Assembly: GCF_003614435.1 (NCBI RefSeq)
Contig: NZ_CP025546.1
Coordinates: 4,154,001 to 4,218,000, forward strand
Direction: 5' to 3'
DNA length: 64,000 bases
DNA from: Mycobacterium paragordonae
GTDB taxonomy: Bacteria; Actinomycetota; Actinomycetes; Mycobacteriales; Mycobacteriaceae
Positions within the stretch are counted from its first letter, which is position 1; each line of letters starts with the position of its first letter. Below the pieces are notes generated by a model that saw only the letters and a program-made list of their open reading frames with translations, was not told where the DNA came from and made no database searches. Below are positions 15,963 through 25,451 of this stretch, piece by piece. Made by a program: the position numbers and the translations under genes.

Positions 15963-17567
15963 ATGGGACAGGTGTTTGCGCTTGTTCTCATCGTTGCGCT
16001 CGTTACCACTGTGGTCCTGGGCACGCTCCTGGGCCGCCGGTTTCGCGTCGGTCCTCCGGTCCTGCTCATCTTCCTCGGCGCGCTGCTCGGGCTGATCCCC
16101 CGCTTCGCGCATGTCCACATCGAGGGCGAGCTGGTGCTGCTGCTGTTCCTACCGGCAATCCTGTACTGGGAGAGCCTGAACACCAGCTTCCGTGAGATCA
16201 AAGCCAACATGCGGGTCATCGTGATGACCAGCATCGGCCTGGTCATCGCGACGGCGTTCGCGGTGTCCACGGTGGCCCGGGCCATGGGCATGGAATCCCA
16301 TGCTGCCGCGGTGTTGGGCGCCGTGCTCTCGCCCACCGACGCCGCGGCGGTCGCCGGTCTGGCGAAGAAGCTGCCGCGGCGGTCGCTGACCATCCTGCGC
16401 GGGGAGAGCCTCATCAACGACGGCACGGCCCTGGTGCTCTTCGGTGTCACCGTGTCCGTCGCGGTCGGCGGCGGCGAGGTCGGGCCCATGGCGCTCACGC
16501 TGCGATTCGTCTACTCCTACCTGGGCGGCATCGTCGCCGGGCTGATCGTCGGCGGACTCGTGACCTTGCTGCGCCGCCGCATCGACGCACCGTTGGAAGA
16601 GGGCGCGCTGAGCCTGCTGACCCCCTTCGCGGCGTTCCTGCTCGCGGAGAGCACCCATTGCAGCGGTGTGGTCGCGGTGCTGGTGTCCGCGCTGATGCTG
16701 ACCTATGTGAGCCCGCGGGTCATCCGGGCCCGCTCCCGATTGCAGTCCTACGCGTTCTGGGACATCACCACATTCCTGCTCAACGGCTCGCTGTGGGTCT
16801 TCGTCGGCGTCCAGATCCCCAACGCCATGCGCGGGATCGCCGACGTCCACGGCGGAATCCGGCACGCCTTCTATCTCGCCTTCGCCGTGTGCGGTGTGGT
16901 GATCGCGACCCGGTTCCTCTGGGTGGAGCTGACCACCGTCCTGGGTTTGGCCATCGACAAATCCGCGCACCGGGACACCCGTCACGTTCCCTTCCGCCAG
17001 CGCAGCGTCACCAGCTGGGCCGGTTTCCGCGGTGCCGTCTCGCTGGCCGCGGCGCTGGCCGTCCCGCTGGAAACGCACAGCGGCGCACCGTTTCCCGACC
17101 GCAACCTGATCATCTTCGTGGTCTCCGTCGTCATCTTGATCACCGTCCTCGTCCAGGGCAGCACGCTGCCCATCGTGGTCCGCTGGGCGCGGCTGCCCGA
17201 AGACGTCGCCCGCGCCGAGGAGGTGCAACTGGCCCGCACCCGCGGCGCCGAAGTGGCTTTGGAGGTGCTGCCGGAGGTCGCCGCCGAGGTCGGCGTCGGG
17301 CCCAAGCTGATGGCCCGCCTGCAGAAGGAATACGAGGAGAAGGCCCGGCTGGCCGAAGCCGACGGCGACGACTCCGACGACAGCAACCACCTGACAGAGG
17401 CGCGGGACAAGATTCGAGAGGTGCACCTCCGGGTGCTCGAACGCAAAAGGCAGGCCATCACCGAACTGCGAAACCAACGCCAGATCGACGACATCGTGCT
17501 GCGCGAAATCCAGGAGACCATGGACCTGGAAGAGGTGCGACTGCTCGGTCCGGCCGACGTGGAATAG
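15963..17567 (+). CDS. Monovalent cation/proton antiporter, CPA1 (NhaP) family
   Basis: A 534-residue membrane protein with about 12 hydrophobic segments in residues 1-400 and a charged cytoplasmic C-terminal region (about 410-534, helical). Signature stretches include FLPAILYWESLN, LSPTDAAAVAGLAKKLPRR and GESLINDGTALVLF, as in bacterial Na+/H+ antiporters; the Asp of SPTD and of INDG are the expected ion-binding residues. It resembles M. tuberculosis Rv2287 (YjcE). It likely exchanges Na+ or K+ for H+ at the inner membrane. The FAD monooxygenase follows after ten bases, so the two may be cotranscribed. Confidence 0.93.
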   Translation: MGQVFALVLIVALVTTVVLGTLLGRRFRVGPPVLLIFLGALLGLIPRFAHVHIEGELVLLLFLPAILYWESLNTSFREIKANMRVIVMTSIGLVIATAFAVSTVARAMGMESHAAAVLGAVLSPTDAAAVAGLAKKLPRRSLTILRGESLINDGTALVLFGVTVSVAVGGGEVGPMALTLRFVYSYLGGIVAGLIVGGLVTLLRRRIDAPLEEGALSLLTPFAAFLLAESTHCSGVVAVLVSALMLTYVSPRVIRARSRLQSYAFWDITTFLLNGSLWVFVGVQIPNAMRGIADVHGGIRHAFYLAFAVCGVVIATRFLWVELTTVLGLAIDKSAHRDTRHVPFRQRSVTSWAGFRGAVSLAAALAVPLETHSGAPFPDRNLIIFVVSVVILITVLVQGSTLPIVVRWARLPEDVARAEEVQLARTRGAEVALEVLPEVAAEVGVGPKLMARLQKEYEEKARLAEADGDDSDDSNHLTEARDKIREVHLRVLERKRQAITELRNQRQIDDIVLREIQETMDLEEVRLLGPADVE

Positions 17568-17577
17568 GGGGCGCCGC

Positions 17578-19014
17578 ATGGCGGACGAACGCACCCGGGT
17601 CGTCATCTCCGGCGCCGGACCCAACGGGCTGATGCTGGCCTGCGAGTTGGCGCTGACCGGCATCCGGCCGGTCGTGCTCGACCTGCAGCCCGGACCCAGC
17701 CTCGAGCCGAAGGCCAACGGCCTTGTCGGACAGGTCGTTCGGATGCTCGACCAGCGCGGCCTGTACCAGGCGTTCACCGGCGACGACAACCCGCCGCGGC
17801 CTGCGGGCGGCTGGATGTTTGCCGCGATGCCGCTGGATTTCCTTTGCCTCGAGGACAATCCGATGTACGCGATGCTGATGCCGCAGCCGCGACTGGTGCG
17901 ACTGTTGGCGGACCGGGCCCGCGAGCTGGGCGTCGATGTGCGCTGGGGCCACGGGCTCGTCGAATTGAGCGCCGATCCGGTGACCGTGACGGTGTCCGCA
18001 CCCGAACGCGAATACGTGCTCGCCACAGACTATCTGGTGGGCGCAGACGGCGGGCGCAGCCCGGTGCGCAAGATGATGGGCATCGGGTTTCCCGGCAGCA
18101 CCTCGGATACCGTGGGCCGGCTCGCGCATGTCCACATCCCCGACGAGTTCCGCGACGGCCCTGGCGCACTCAACATTCCGGGGTACGGCCGGCTGGTATT
18201 CGGCCACACCCGAGTCGACCAGGGTGGGCTGATTTACGCCGAGTTCGAGCCGGGCCGATCCATGTTCGGCACCTTCGAATTCGGCCCGCCCGTGGAAGAC
18301 CCGCCGATGAGCCTGCAAGAGCTGCGGGAGAGCGCGCGCCGGCTGCTCGGCGCCAACCTGCCCTTGGAGGAACCCAAAGGGCCTGGCCCGCATGCGCTTC
18401 GGCGTATCAACGGGTGGAACACCCGGCACGCCGAACGTTACCGCGACGGCCGGGTCCTGCTGCTCGGCGACGCCGCCCACGTACACAGCGCCATGGGTGG
18501 GCCGGGCCTCAACCTCGGCCTGCAGGACGCGGTGAACCTCGGCTGGAAGCTCGCGGCCCAGATCAACGGCTGGGCGCCGCCCGATCTGCTGGACACCTAC
18601 CAGTCCGAGCGCTACCCGGTGGGCCGGCGCGTCATGATGCACTCCCTGGCGCAGACCGCGCTGATGACGCCCGGCCCGGAGGTCGGCGCGCTGCGCGAGT
18701 TGATGGGCGAGATCCTCGCCTTCCCGGACGTGGCACGACACATGGCCGCACTGCTGGCCGGCTCGGATGTGCGCTATGAGGTCGGCGACGATCATCCGCT
18801 GTCGGGCCGGCTGGTGCCCGATCTGACGCTGGACGACGGGCGGCGGGTCGCCACGCTACTGCACGGCGCGCGCCCCGTGTTGCTCGACCTCGGTGGCGGC
18901 GAGGCCGCGGACGCGGCGCACGGCTGGCGCGACCGCGTCGACATCGTCCAGGCGGAGCTCGCCGACCGGCCCGCCACGGCGATGCTGATCCGCCCCGACG
19001 GCTACATCGCCTAG
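17578..19014 (+). CDS. FAD-dependent monooxygenase (PHBH fold)
   Basis: A 478-residue class A flavoprotein monooxygenase. The dinucleotide motif [10 protein letters not shown] is at residues 12-21, the second FAD motif [16 protein letters not shown] at about 298-313, and the middle DG motif appears as [15 protein letters not shown]-terminal thioredoxin-like domain (to about residue 478) is typical of the phenol hydroxylase and rifampicin monooxygenase branch. It would hydroxylate an aromatic compound or antibiotic using NAD(P)H. The order with an upstream antiporter may only reflect shared transcription. Confidence 0.9.
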   Translation: MADERTRVVISGAGPNGLMLACELALTGIRPVVLDLQPGPSLEPKANGLVGQVVRMLDQRGLYQAFTGDDNPPRPAGGWMFAAMPLDFLCLEDNPMYAMLMPQPRLVRLLADRARELGVDVRWGHGLVELSADPVTVTVSAPEREYVLATDYLVGADGGRSPVRKMMGIGFPGSTSDTVGRLAHVHIPDEFRDGPGALNIPGYGRLVFGHTRVDQGGLIYAEFEPGRSMFGTFEFGPPVEDPPMSLQELRESARRLLGANLPLEEPKGPGPHALRRINGWNTRHAERYRDGRVLLLGDAAHVHSAMGGPGLNLGLQDAVNLGWKLAAQINGWAPPDLLDTYQSERYPVGRRVMMHSLAQTALMTPGPEVGALRELMGEILAFPDVARHMAALLAGSDVRYEVGDDHPLSGRLVPDLTLDDGRRVATLLHGARPVLLDLGGGEAADAAHGWRDRVDIVQAELADRPATAMLIRPDGYIA

Positions 19015-19087
19015 GCGACAGACGAATTCGCGTCAAGCGAGGCGCTGCACACGGCGCTGCAACGCTGGTTCGGGTAGCGTCCTTGAC

Positions 19088-20752
19088 GTGACGTCCGTGC
19101 GCAGCGCCCAGAAGATCGTCGACGTGTTGACCGCCCAGGGCGTGCGGCACGTCTTCGGGGTCCCGGGCGCCAAAATCGACGCGGTGTACGACGCGCTGCT
19201 CGACGGCGGGCCCGAGGTCGTGGTGTGCCGGCACGAGCAGAACGCTGCGTTCATGGCCGCTGCGATCGGCCGCCTGACCGGCATCCCCGGCGTCGTCCTG
19301 GTGACCTCCGGGCCGGGCACCGCCAACCTGGCCACCGGCCTGCTCACCGCGAACACCGAACAGGACCCGGTGGTGGCGCTGTGCGGTGCGGTGCAGCGTG
19401 AGGACCGGCTCAAACGCACCCATCAGTCGATGGACGCGGCGGCGCTGTTGCGGACCGTCACCAAATTCACCGGCGAGATCAATCATCCCGACAACGCCGC
19501 CGAAGCAACCGTGTCCGCATTCCGCGCGGCACTGACCGAACCGCGTGGCGCTGCCGCGGTCGTATTGCCTGCTGACGTGCTGGCCGCCCCGACCACCGCA
19601 GGCATCATCGCACTGTTGCCCATCCCCCCGCTGGCGGCGGCGCCGTCCGAGCTGGTGGCGCGGGCGGCCGACCTGATCCGTGCCGCGCAGCGACCCGCAC
19701 TGCTGGTCGGGATCCGCGGCGCCGATCCCGAAACCTGCACGGCCTTCCGGGCTTTGGTGGCCGCGACGGGATTGCCGGTCGTGGAGACTTTCCAGGCCGC
19801 CGGCGTCATATCCCGCGAACTGGAGGATTATTTCCTGGGCCGGGTCGGGCTGTTCCGCAACCAGCCCGGCGACGTGATCGTGGCCCACGCCGACGTCATC
19901 GTCACCATCGGTTACGACGCGGTGGAATACGACCCGGTGCTGTGGAACAACAACGCCGGGCGCACGATCGTGCATATCGACTCCGTCCCGGCCGATGTCG
20001 ACAACCACTACCTGCCGACGGTGGAACTGCGCGGCGACATCGCGGCGACGCTCACCGCGCTGACGGACTCGCTGGCCGGCCTGGCTGTGACCCCCGAGTA
20101 TCAGGCCGAGATCGAGGTTCAGCGTAAGACCTTGGCGCACATCGACAACGCCGCGCGCGATCAGGCTCCGGCCGGCCCGGGGCTGAACCCGGTCGCGGTC
20201 GTGCTGCGGCTGCGCGAGGAACTCGACGACACCGCGACCATCGCCTGCGACATCGGCTCGGTCTACATCTACCTGGCCCGGCATTTCCGGGTCTACGAGC
20301 CGCGCCGGCTGTTGTTCTCCAATGGGCAACAGACCCTCGGGGTCGCGCTACCGTGGGCGATGGCCGCCTGCCTGGTCCGGCCGGGCACCCCCGTCGTATC
20401 GGTCTCCGGCGACGGCGGGTTCCTGTTCTCCGCGCAGGAACTCGAGACCGCCACCCGGCTGGGTTTGACGTTCACCCACATCATCTTTCGCGACAACGGC
20501 TACGACATGGTGGGCTTTCAGGAGGAGCTGAAATACGGCCGCAAATCCGGTGTGCAGCTGGCTGATTACGACGTCGTCTCCTATGCCAAGGCATTTAGCG
20601 CACACGGCTACCGAGTGGACAGCCTCGAGGAGTTCGGCTCCGTGCTGCGACACGCGCTCGCCGAACCCGGACCGTCGCTGATCGATGTCCCGGTCGACTA
20701 CAGCCACAACGTCGACCTGGCCGCCCATCTACACGACGACACGTTCGAATGA
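19088..20752 (+). CDS. alsS: Catabolic acetolactate synthase (AlsS/BudB type)
   Basis: A 554-residue thiamin-diphosphate enzyme from GTG 19088. The N-terminal segment [17 protein letters not shown] with catalytic Glu50 in RHEQNAAF matches the catabolic, FAD-independent AlsS/BudB enzymes more closely than anabolic IlvB. The ThDP motif starts at [11 protein letters not shown] (about residue 441) and ends at RDNGYDM. It condenses two pyruvates to 2-acetolactate. Its stop overlaps the start of the acetolactate decarboxylase gene (ATGA), so the two are made together and the product is directed to acetoin rather than to valine. Confidence 0.92.
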   Translation: MTSVRSAQKIVDVLTAQGVRHVFGVPGAKIDAVYDALLDGGPEVVVCRHEQNAAFMAAAIGRLTGIPGVVLVTSGPGTANLATGLLTANTEQDPVVALCGAVQREDRLKRTHQSMDAAALLRTVTKFTGEINHPDNAAEATVSAFRAALTEPRGAAAVVLPADVLAAPTTAGIIALLPIPPLAAAPSELVARAADLIRAAQRPALLVGIRGADPETCTAFRALVAATGLPVVETFQAAGVISRELEDYFLGRVGLFRNQPGDVIVAHADVIVTIGYDAVEYDPVLWNNNAGRTIVHIDSVPADVDNHYLPTVELRGDIAATLTALTDSLAGLAVTPEYQAEIEVQRKTLAHIDNAARDQAPAGPGLNPVAVVLRLREELDDTATIACDIGSVYIYLARHFRVYEPRRLLFSNGQQTLGVALPWAMAACLVRPGTPVVSVSGDGGFLFSAQELETATRLGLTFTHIIFRDNGYDMVGFQEELKYGRKSGVQLADYDVVSYAKAFSAHGYRVDSLEEFGSVLRHALAEPGPSLIDVPVDYSHNVDLAAHLHDDTFE

Positions 20753-21510
20753 GCAACGCGCGCGAGCACTTCCGCCGTTGGGCGGCCGGGCTGCTCGGCC
20801 ACCAGTCCGAGGTGTACCAGTACTCCACGATCAGCGCCCTGCTCGACGGCGTATACGACGGCGACGCCACCGTGGCCGACATCCTGCAGCACGGCGACTT
20901 CGGGCTGGGCACCTTCAATCATCTCGACGGCGAGATGGTGATTCTGGACGGTGTCTGCTACCGCTTGCGCGCCGACGGAACCGCCACGCGCGCAGCGCAA
21001 ACCGACCGCACCCCGTTCGCGGCGATCACCCGGTTCCACCGCGACTTCGGCATCGCGATCACGGAACGCACCGACCGCGCCGCGGTGACCGCCGCCATCG
21101 ACGAGCAGATCACCAGCACCAACCTGATCTACGCGATCCGGGTCACCGGCCGATTCGCCGACCTGCACACCCGCACCGTGATGGAACAGCAGCAGCCCTA
21201 TCCGCCGCTGACCGAGGCGACCGAAGGACAGGCCGAAACCCGGTTCACCGACATCGACGGCACCCTGGTCGGGTTTCGCACCCCCGACTTCGAACAAGGC
21301 ATCTCCGTCGCGGGTTACCACCTGCACTTTCTGAATGACGACCGCACTGCCGGCGGCCACGTGCTGGACTTCACCCTGGAGCGTGGCGACGTCGCCGTCA
21401 GCGGGGCCTCGCAGTTGCACCTCAGCCTGCCGACGACCGGCGCGTTCCTGCAGGCGCGGTTGGCCGCGGACGACCTGGGCGATCAGATCACGAAGGCTGA
21501 AGGCAACTAG
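20749..21510 (+). CDS. budA: Alpha-acetolactate decarboxylase
   Basis: A 253-residue BudA protein. The zinc-binding signature [21 protein letters not shown] is seen near residues 175-196, with ligands H191 and H193 and a third His at about 204 (GGHVLDF). The N-terminal [15 protein letters not shown] is also typical. It converts acetolactate to acetoin with CO2 release. Start overlaps the alsS stop. No acetoin or butanediol dehydrogenase lies in the window; a short-chain dehydrogenase elsewhere could reduce acetoin. The function may be pH control or carbon overflow under low oxygen. Confidence 0.93.
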   Translation: MSNAREHFRRWAAGLLGHQSEVYQYSTISALLDGVYDGDATVADILQHGDFGLGTFNHLDGEMVILDGVCYRLRADGTATRAAQTDRTPFAAITRFHRDFGIAITERTDRAAVTAAIDEQITSTNLIYAIRVTGRFADLHTRTVMEQQQPYPPLTEATEGQAETRFTDIDGTLVGFRTPDFEQGISVAGYHLHFLNDDRTAGGHVLDFTLERGDVAVSGASQLHLSLPTTGAFLQARLAADDLGDQITKAEGN

Positions 21511-21519
21511 AAAAGGTAA

Positions 21520-22770
21520 CTAGCCGGTACTGCACGGAAGTCGTTTAATGCCATGGAAGAACGACGACCGCAGCCGGTCCGGCTCTCCGGTGACCGTCAG
21601 CCCGGGCACGTGGGGATACAGCTCCTCCAGCATCACCCGCAGCTCCAGCCGGGCGAGTTGGGCGCCGAGGCAGAAGTGCACTCCCCCGCCACCGAACGCG
21701 GCGTGCCCGGCATCCGTTCGGGTGACATCGAATTCGTCGGCGCGGTCGAACACCTCCTCGTCACGGTTGGCGGACAGGTAATGCATCAGCACCCAGTCAC
21801 CGGCGGGGATCTGCCGGCCACGGATCTCGACGTCGCGGGTGACGGTGCGCCGGAAATGCATGACCGGACTCGCCCAGCGCAGCAGTTCCTCGACCGCCGG
21901 CTTGACGGCGTCCGGTTCGCGGGCCAGCAGCGCCTGCTGCTCGGGGTGTCGGGACAGCGCTAATATGCCGTGGCTGAGCGTGTTTCGGGTGGTCTCGTTA
22001 CCGGCGATGGCCAACAGCAGGAAGAATTCGTTGAGCTGATCACGGTTGAGCTTCTCGCCGTCCACCTCCGCGGCCAGCAGAGCCGACAGGATGTCGTCGG
22101 TCAGGCCATGAGTGCGCCGGTGCTTGACGAGTTCGCCGCAATAGCGGAACATCTCGGCGGCCGCCTGCCCGAGCGCCTCCGGAGTGGGCGCGTAGTCGGG
22201 GTCCTCGATGCCCAGCGTGCCGATCGCGTTGCTCCACCGGAACACCTCCATCCGGTCTTCGGCGGGCACACCCAACACGTCGGCGATCACCTGCAGCGAC
22301 ATCTCCGCGGAAATGTCGGGCACGGCGTCGAATTCGCCCTTCTCGGTGATGTCGGCGACGATGTTGCGGGCGACCTGGCGCATGTGGGGTTCCAGGCGCA
22401 GCACGTTGCGCGCGGTGAAGCCCTGGTTGATCAGCTTGCGGTAGTGCACATGTCGCGGCGGGTCGATACCCGGCAGCATCGCCGAGGTCGGCCCGGCCTC
22501 CACCTCGACCAGCGTGTTACCCCTGTTGCTGGTGAAGGTGTCGGTGTCGCGGCTGACCAATCGGACGTCGGCATGCTTGGTCAGCAGCCAAGCTCTCGGC
22601 AGGCCGGACATCTGCACCGGGTGCACCGGCGCGTCGGCGCGCAGCCTGGCCATCGCGTCGAAGGGCGCGCCGGTGATGAAGGTGTCGGGGTTGAGCACCG
22701 CCGCGGCATCGCGATCGGACTGCGTGTCCTGGTTCTCGACGACCAGCGACCCCAGCTTCGGAACGGTCAT
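21520..22770 (-). CDS. Cytochrome P450 (CYP124/125/142-like class)
   Basis: A 416-residue P450 starting at ATG 22770, which overlaps the stop of the upstream TetR gene (ATGA). The I-helix has AGNETTR (256-262), the K-helix E295xxR298, and the heme loop FGGGGVHFCLGAQLAR with Cys367. The stretch SPVMHFRRTVTRD and the ending LRSSFFHGIKRLP resemble mycobacterial P450s that act on sterol or branched lipid chains, but the subfamily is not assigned. Coupling to TetR implies it is controlled by that regulator. Confidence 0.9.
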   Translation of the reverse strand: MTVPKLGSLVVENQDTQSDRDAAAVLNPDTFITGAPFDAMARLRADAPVHPVQMSGLPRAWLLTKHADVRLVSRDTDTFTSNRGNTLVEVEAGPTSAMLPGIDPPRHVHYRKLINQGFTARNVLRLEPHMRQVARNIVADITEKGEFDAVPDISAEMSLQVIADVLGVPAEDRMEVFRWSNAIGTLGIEDPDYAPTPEALGQAAAEMFRYCGELVKHRRTHGLTDDILSALLAAEVDGEKLNRDQLNEFFLLLAIAGNETTRNTLSHGILALSRHPEQQALLAREPDAVKPAVEELLRWASPVMHFRRTVTRDVEIRGRQIPAGDWVLMHYLSANRDEEVFDRADEFDVTRTDAGHAAFGGGGVHFCLGAQLARLELRVMLEELYPHVPGLTVTGEPDRLRSSFFHGIKRLPCSTG

Positions 22771-23318
22771 GACTCCCCCTCGGATGCCTTGATACCGGCG
22801 ATAATGACGTCCAGACCGGCGCGGAAACGCTTGGTGGATGTTGGCTTGACACGCGCCTCGTCCAAGCTGACCGAGCCCAGCAGGTAGGTGTAGAGCACCG
22901 TATGCGCTGCTGCGGCAACGGATTTGGTGAGCCCCGCTTCGGCCAGCAGCGAGCGGCTGAGCCGGTCCAGGCGACGGGCCCGCTCCCCGCCGCCGCGGGT
23001 CTGCAGAATGCCCGCTATCCCTGGCACATCGAGCATGACTTCGCGTGCCGCACAGTACAGTCCGCCCAGCCGGACGTCCCACGGGCCGGTCTCGGGCACC
23101 GGGATGCCGGCCAGCACCGACTCGGCGAGCAGATCCAGCGCGGCCTGTTTTCCGGGTACGTGGTAGTAGACGGACGGCACCGCGGCGCCGAGTTCGGCGG
23201 CCAGCTCGCGCATGGTCACCTGTTGCACCCCGACGCGTCGCGCCAGCGTGTGCAGCGAGGACACCACCTGGGTGCGGTCCAACTCGCCGTATGCGCGCCG
23301 CGCCGTCATTCGAGCCAT
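22767..23318 (-). CDS. TetR-family transcriptional regulator
   Basis: About 183 residues from ATG 23318 (or 180 from ATG 23309, MTARRAYGELD). The HTH is TMRELAAELGAAVPSVYYHV. A C-terminal TetR_C-like helical domain follows. It is translationally coupled to the P450 and divergent from the LLM oxidoreductase. The 37-bp spacer, with the start region, carries repeated ATTCGA/TCGAAT half-sites (23308-23334) that are likely its operator. One regulator would then control both arms. Confidence 0.9.
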   Translation of the reverse strand: MARMTARRAYGELDRTQVVSSLHTLARRVGVQQVTMRELAAELGAAVPSVYYHVPGKQAALDLLAESVLAGIPVPETGPWDVRLGGLYCAAREVMLDVPGIAGILQTRGGGERARRLDRLSRSLLAEAGLTKSVAAAAHTVLYTYLLGSVSLDEARVKPTSTKRFRAGLDVIIAGIKASEGES

Positions 23319-23334
23319 GTTCGAATCAATTCGA
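23308..23334. promoter_or_regulatory. Candidate operator with three ATTCGA half-sites
   Basis: ATTCGA (23308-23313), TCGAAT (23321-23326) and ATTCGA (23329-23334) alternate in orientation. The last two form a perfect palindrome with a CA spacer, and the first two form another with seven bases between. A fourth, weaker AGAAT follows at 23343. The site covers the start codons of the TetR gene and the promoter of the divergent LLM gene. Confidence 0.55.
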
Positions 23335-23355
23335 GCACTGTTAGAATCTAGCGCG

Positions 23356-24246
23356 ATGAGTGCCGTGCCCGCAAAGACGACCGCAAAGCTGTCTCCCCGG
23401 ATATCGATCGCCACACCCGTGGTGACGATGTTCCCCGGGGTGAGCGCCGACTGGGAGATCGACGCATCAATCCAGGAGATCGCGCGGGTCGCCGAAACCG
23501 CGGACCGGCTCGGCTTTCACCACCTGACCTGCAGCGAGCACATCGCGCTACCCGCCGCCGAGCAGGCCCGCCGCGGCGCGCGCTACTGGGATCCGCTGGC
23601 CACCTTCGGCTACCTGGCGGCGCGCACCCAGCGGATCCGGTTGGCCACCAACGTGTTGGTGCTGGGTTACCACCACCCGCTAGAGATCGCCAAGCGCTAC
23701 GGCACCCTGGACAAGGTCAGCAATGGGCGGCTCATCCTCGGCGTCGGCGTCGGCTCGCTCAAAGAGGAGTTTGATTTAATCGGCGCCCCGTTCGAGGACC
23801 GCGGCGTGCGCGGCGACGACGCATTGCGGGCGCTTCGCGCGGCCCTGTCGGTGTCCGAGCCCGCCTATCATGGCGAGTTCTATTCGTTCGACGGCATGGT
23901 CGTCGACCCGTGCGCGGTGCAACCTAGGGTGCCGGTGTGGATCGGCGGCCGCACGCTGCGGTCGTTGCGCCGGGCCGTGAACCTGGCCGACGGCTGGGCG
24001 CCGTTCAACGTGAGCCTGCCGCAGGCACGAGAATGGTTGGGCCGCTGCGACCTTCCTCGGGATTTCGAGGTGGTGCTGGGACCCGCGCACCGGCTGGATC
24101 CACTCAACGAACCCGATCGCGCCCGCGAGCTGATCGCCGAGACCGTGGCGCACGGCGCCACCATCGTCAGTGCCACCTTCCGCCACGATTCACTGCAGCA
24201 CTACCTGGAGAACCTGCACGCCCTCGCCGAACTGAACGCCGGATGA
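23356..24246 (+). CDS. LLM-class F420/flavin-dependent oxidoreductase
   Basis: A 296-residue TIM-barrel protein of the luciferase-like monooxygenase family, from ATG 23356 (MSAVPAKTT). Typical segments are HHLTCSEHIALP, TQRIRLATNVLVLGYHHP, GRLILGVGVGSLKEEF and VPVWIGGRTLRSLRRA. Many mycobacterial members use F420. It is coupled (ATGA) to an EthD-like protein and shares a divergent control region with TetR-P450. The set may oxidise one lipophilic compound. Confidence 0.88.
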   Translation: MSAVPAKTTAKLSPRISIATPVVTMFPGVSADWEIDASIQEIARVAETADRLGFHHLTCSEHIALPAAEQARRGARYWDPLATFGYLAARTQRIRLATNVLVLGYHHPLEIAKRYGTLDKVSNGRLILGVGVGSLKEEFDLIGAPFEDRGVRGDDALRALRAALSVSEPAYHGEFYSFDGMVVDPCAVQPRVPVWIGGRTLRSLRRAVNLADGWAPFNVSLPQAREWLGRCDLPRDFEVVLGPAHRLDPLNEPDRARELIAETVAHGATIVSATFRHDSLQHYLENLHALAELNAG

Positions 24247-24965
24247 ACCGGGTCCGGGCGGGTGTCTTCAGCCTCACCGCCGCGGCGCCCACCGACGACG
24301 GCTATCTGCGCTGGCACCTGCTCGACCACATGCCCGAGCAGTACCAGTTGCCCGGAATCGTGCACGGGCTGCGCTGGATCGCCGACGGCGACTACCCCGC
24401 GCACCGCATCGTCGGGCACGGACCGCTGGGCGACATCGGCAACGTCGTCCACTACCTGGTCGGCGAATCCGTCACCGAAACCCTGCGCGAATTCGTCGAA
24501 CTCGGTCGCGTGCTGCGCGAAAACGGTCGGATGCCGGCCATGCGTCCATTGCTGCAGATCTCCGGTCTTCGCCTGCTGCAATGGAATTCAGCGCCGCAGG
24601 CACTGGTGTCGGCTGAGGTGGTGCCGTTCCGGCCGCACCGCGGCGTGCTGTTGCTGGTCGAGGAACCCACCGGCGGGCCACCCGATTCTTGGCTGCAGTG
24701 GTTGCGCGCCGAGCACTACCCGGCACTGCTCGCCGTCGCCGGTGTCGCTGGAGCGTGGACGTTCGGCTCGATCTGCACGCCGGCGCCGCGCGGGTGGCGC
24801 ACCGACCCGCACTACGTGACGGTGATCTATCTCGATGACGACCCGCTGGCCGTTAGCGTCGCACTGGCGCCGTTGGTCGAACAACGGTGGCGGTCTGGAG
24901 TCGTGCGGCCGGTGTTCGCCGGCCCGCTGCGCAGCATGATCCGGTGGGACGCCTGGCCCGGCTAA
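24243..24965 (+). CDS. EthD/Dabb-like protein, duplicated domain
   Basis: A 240-residue protein starting at ATG 24243, overlapping the LLM stop (ATGA). It seems built from two related halves: YLRWHLLDHMPEQYQLPGIVHGLRW in the first and WLQWLRAEHYPALLAVAGVAGAWTF in the second align around (D/E)H(M/Y)P. This pattern fits the dimeric alpha-beta barrel fold of EthD/Dabb proteins, fused head to tail. The conserved His may bind substrate. It is likely an accessory or cyclase-like partner of the LLM enzyme; that is inference. Its stop overlaps the stop of the convergent gene. Confidence 0.7.
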   Translation: MNRVRAGVFSLTAAAPTDDGYLRWHLLDHMPEQYQLPGIVHGLRWIADGDYPAHRIVGHGPLGDIGNVVHYLVGESVTETLREFVELGRVLRENGRMPAMRPLLQISGLRLLQWNSAPQALVSAEVVPFRPHRGVLLLVEEPTGGPPDSWLQWLRAEHYPALLAVAGVAGAWTFGSICTPAPRGWRTDPHYVTVIYLDDDPLAVSVALAPLVEQRWRSGVVRPVFAGPLRSMIRWDAWPG

Positions 24966-25429
24966 AAAGCACTCGCCTCCCACGCTCCTTGCGGGTAGGG
25001 CGGAACCTTGCCGGCAAAGGCCCCGTCGGTCACCGTGCACAGCGTGTCGGAAATGGTTCCGGCGTTGGCCAACACGGTTGGCTGACCACCGGGCGCGACG
25101 CGGGCGACCACGGCCTGCCAGAAGTAGCCGATTCCGCCGTGCTCGTACCAGACGAACCAGTCGCCGCCCCGGCTGCCGGCGCGAATCAGGCGGCGAAACG
25201 GCAGATTCGGGTCATTGACCGAATCCGTGCTGTTGAAGGGCGCACCGATGTCGGCGATCGGGGGCAACAGGCTGCGCAACTCGGGCGGCAGCTCGGACAC
25301 GTGCTGCACCTCCCGCACCGGCGTGGTGAGCGTGCAGTTCGTGTTGGGTACGGCGTCGGCCGGGCTCGCCGTGGCAAGGTTCAGGGCCAGCGCAATCGCG
25401 GCCCAGTACGGGAAAAACCATCGCGCCAT
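24962..25429 (-). CDS. Secreted conserved hypothetical protein
   Basis: A 155-residue protein with a Sec signal peptide (residues 1 to about 26, ending ASPADA). The mature region has two Cys (NTNCTL and DTLCTV) that could form a disulfide, and an aromatic-rich core (GGDWFVWYEHGGIGYFWQAVV). It resembles widespread mycobacterial exported proteins of unknown function. It diverges from the sulfurtransferase gene with 22 bases between the starts. Confidence 0.75.
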   Translation of the reverse strand: MARWFFPYWAAIALALNLATASPADAVPNTNCTLTTPVREVQHVSELPPELRSLLPPIADIGAPFNSTDSVNDPNLPFRRLIRAGSRGGDWFVWYEHGGIGYFWQAVVARVAPGGQPTVLANAGTISDTLCTVTDGAFAGKVPPYPQGAWEASAF

Positions 25430-25451
25430 CAGTCGAGGATAGGGTTGGTGC

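Noticed and set aside
16149..18026. A 625-residue open frame on the - strand
   Set aside because: It is antisense to the antiporter gene and the start of the FAD monooxygenase gene; composition is low-complexity Asp/Gly/His.
18632..20329. A 565-residue open frame on the - strand
   Set aside because: It is antisense to the FAD monooxygenase and alsS genes, which have clear motifs. The frame has no recognisable fold.
22771..23082. N-terminal extension of the second P450
   Set aside because: It lies in another frame of the TetR gene; ATG 22770 overlaps the TetR stop and gives a normal-length P450.
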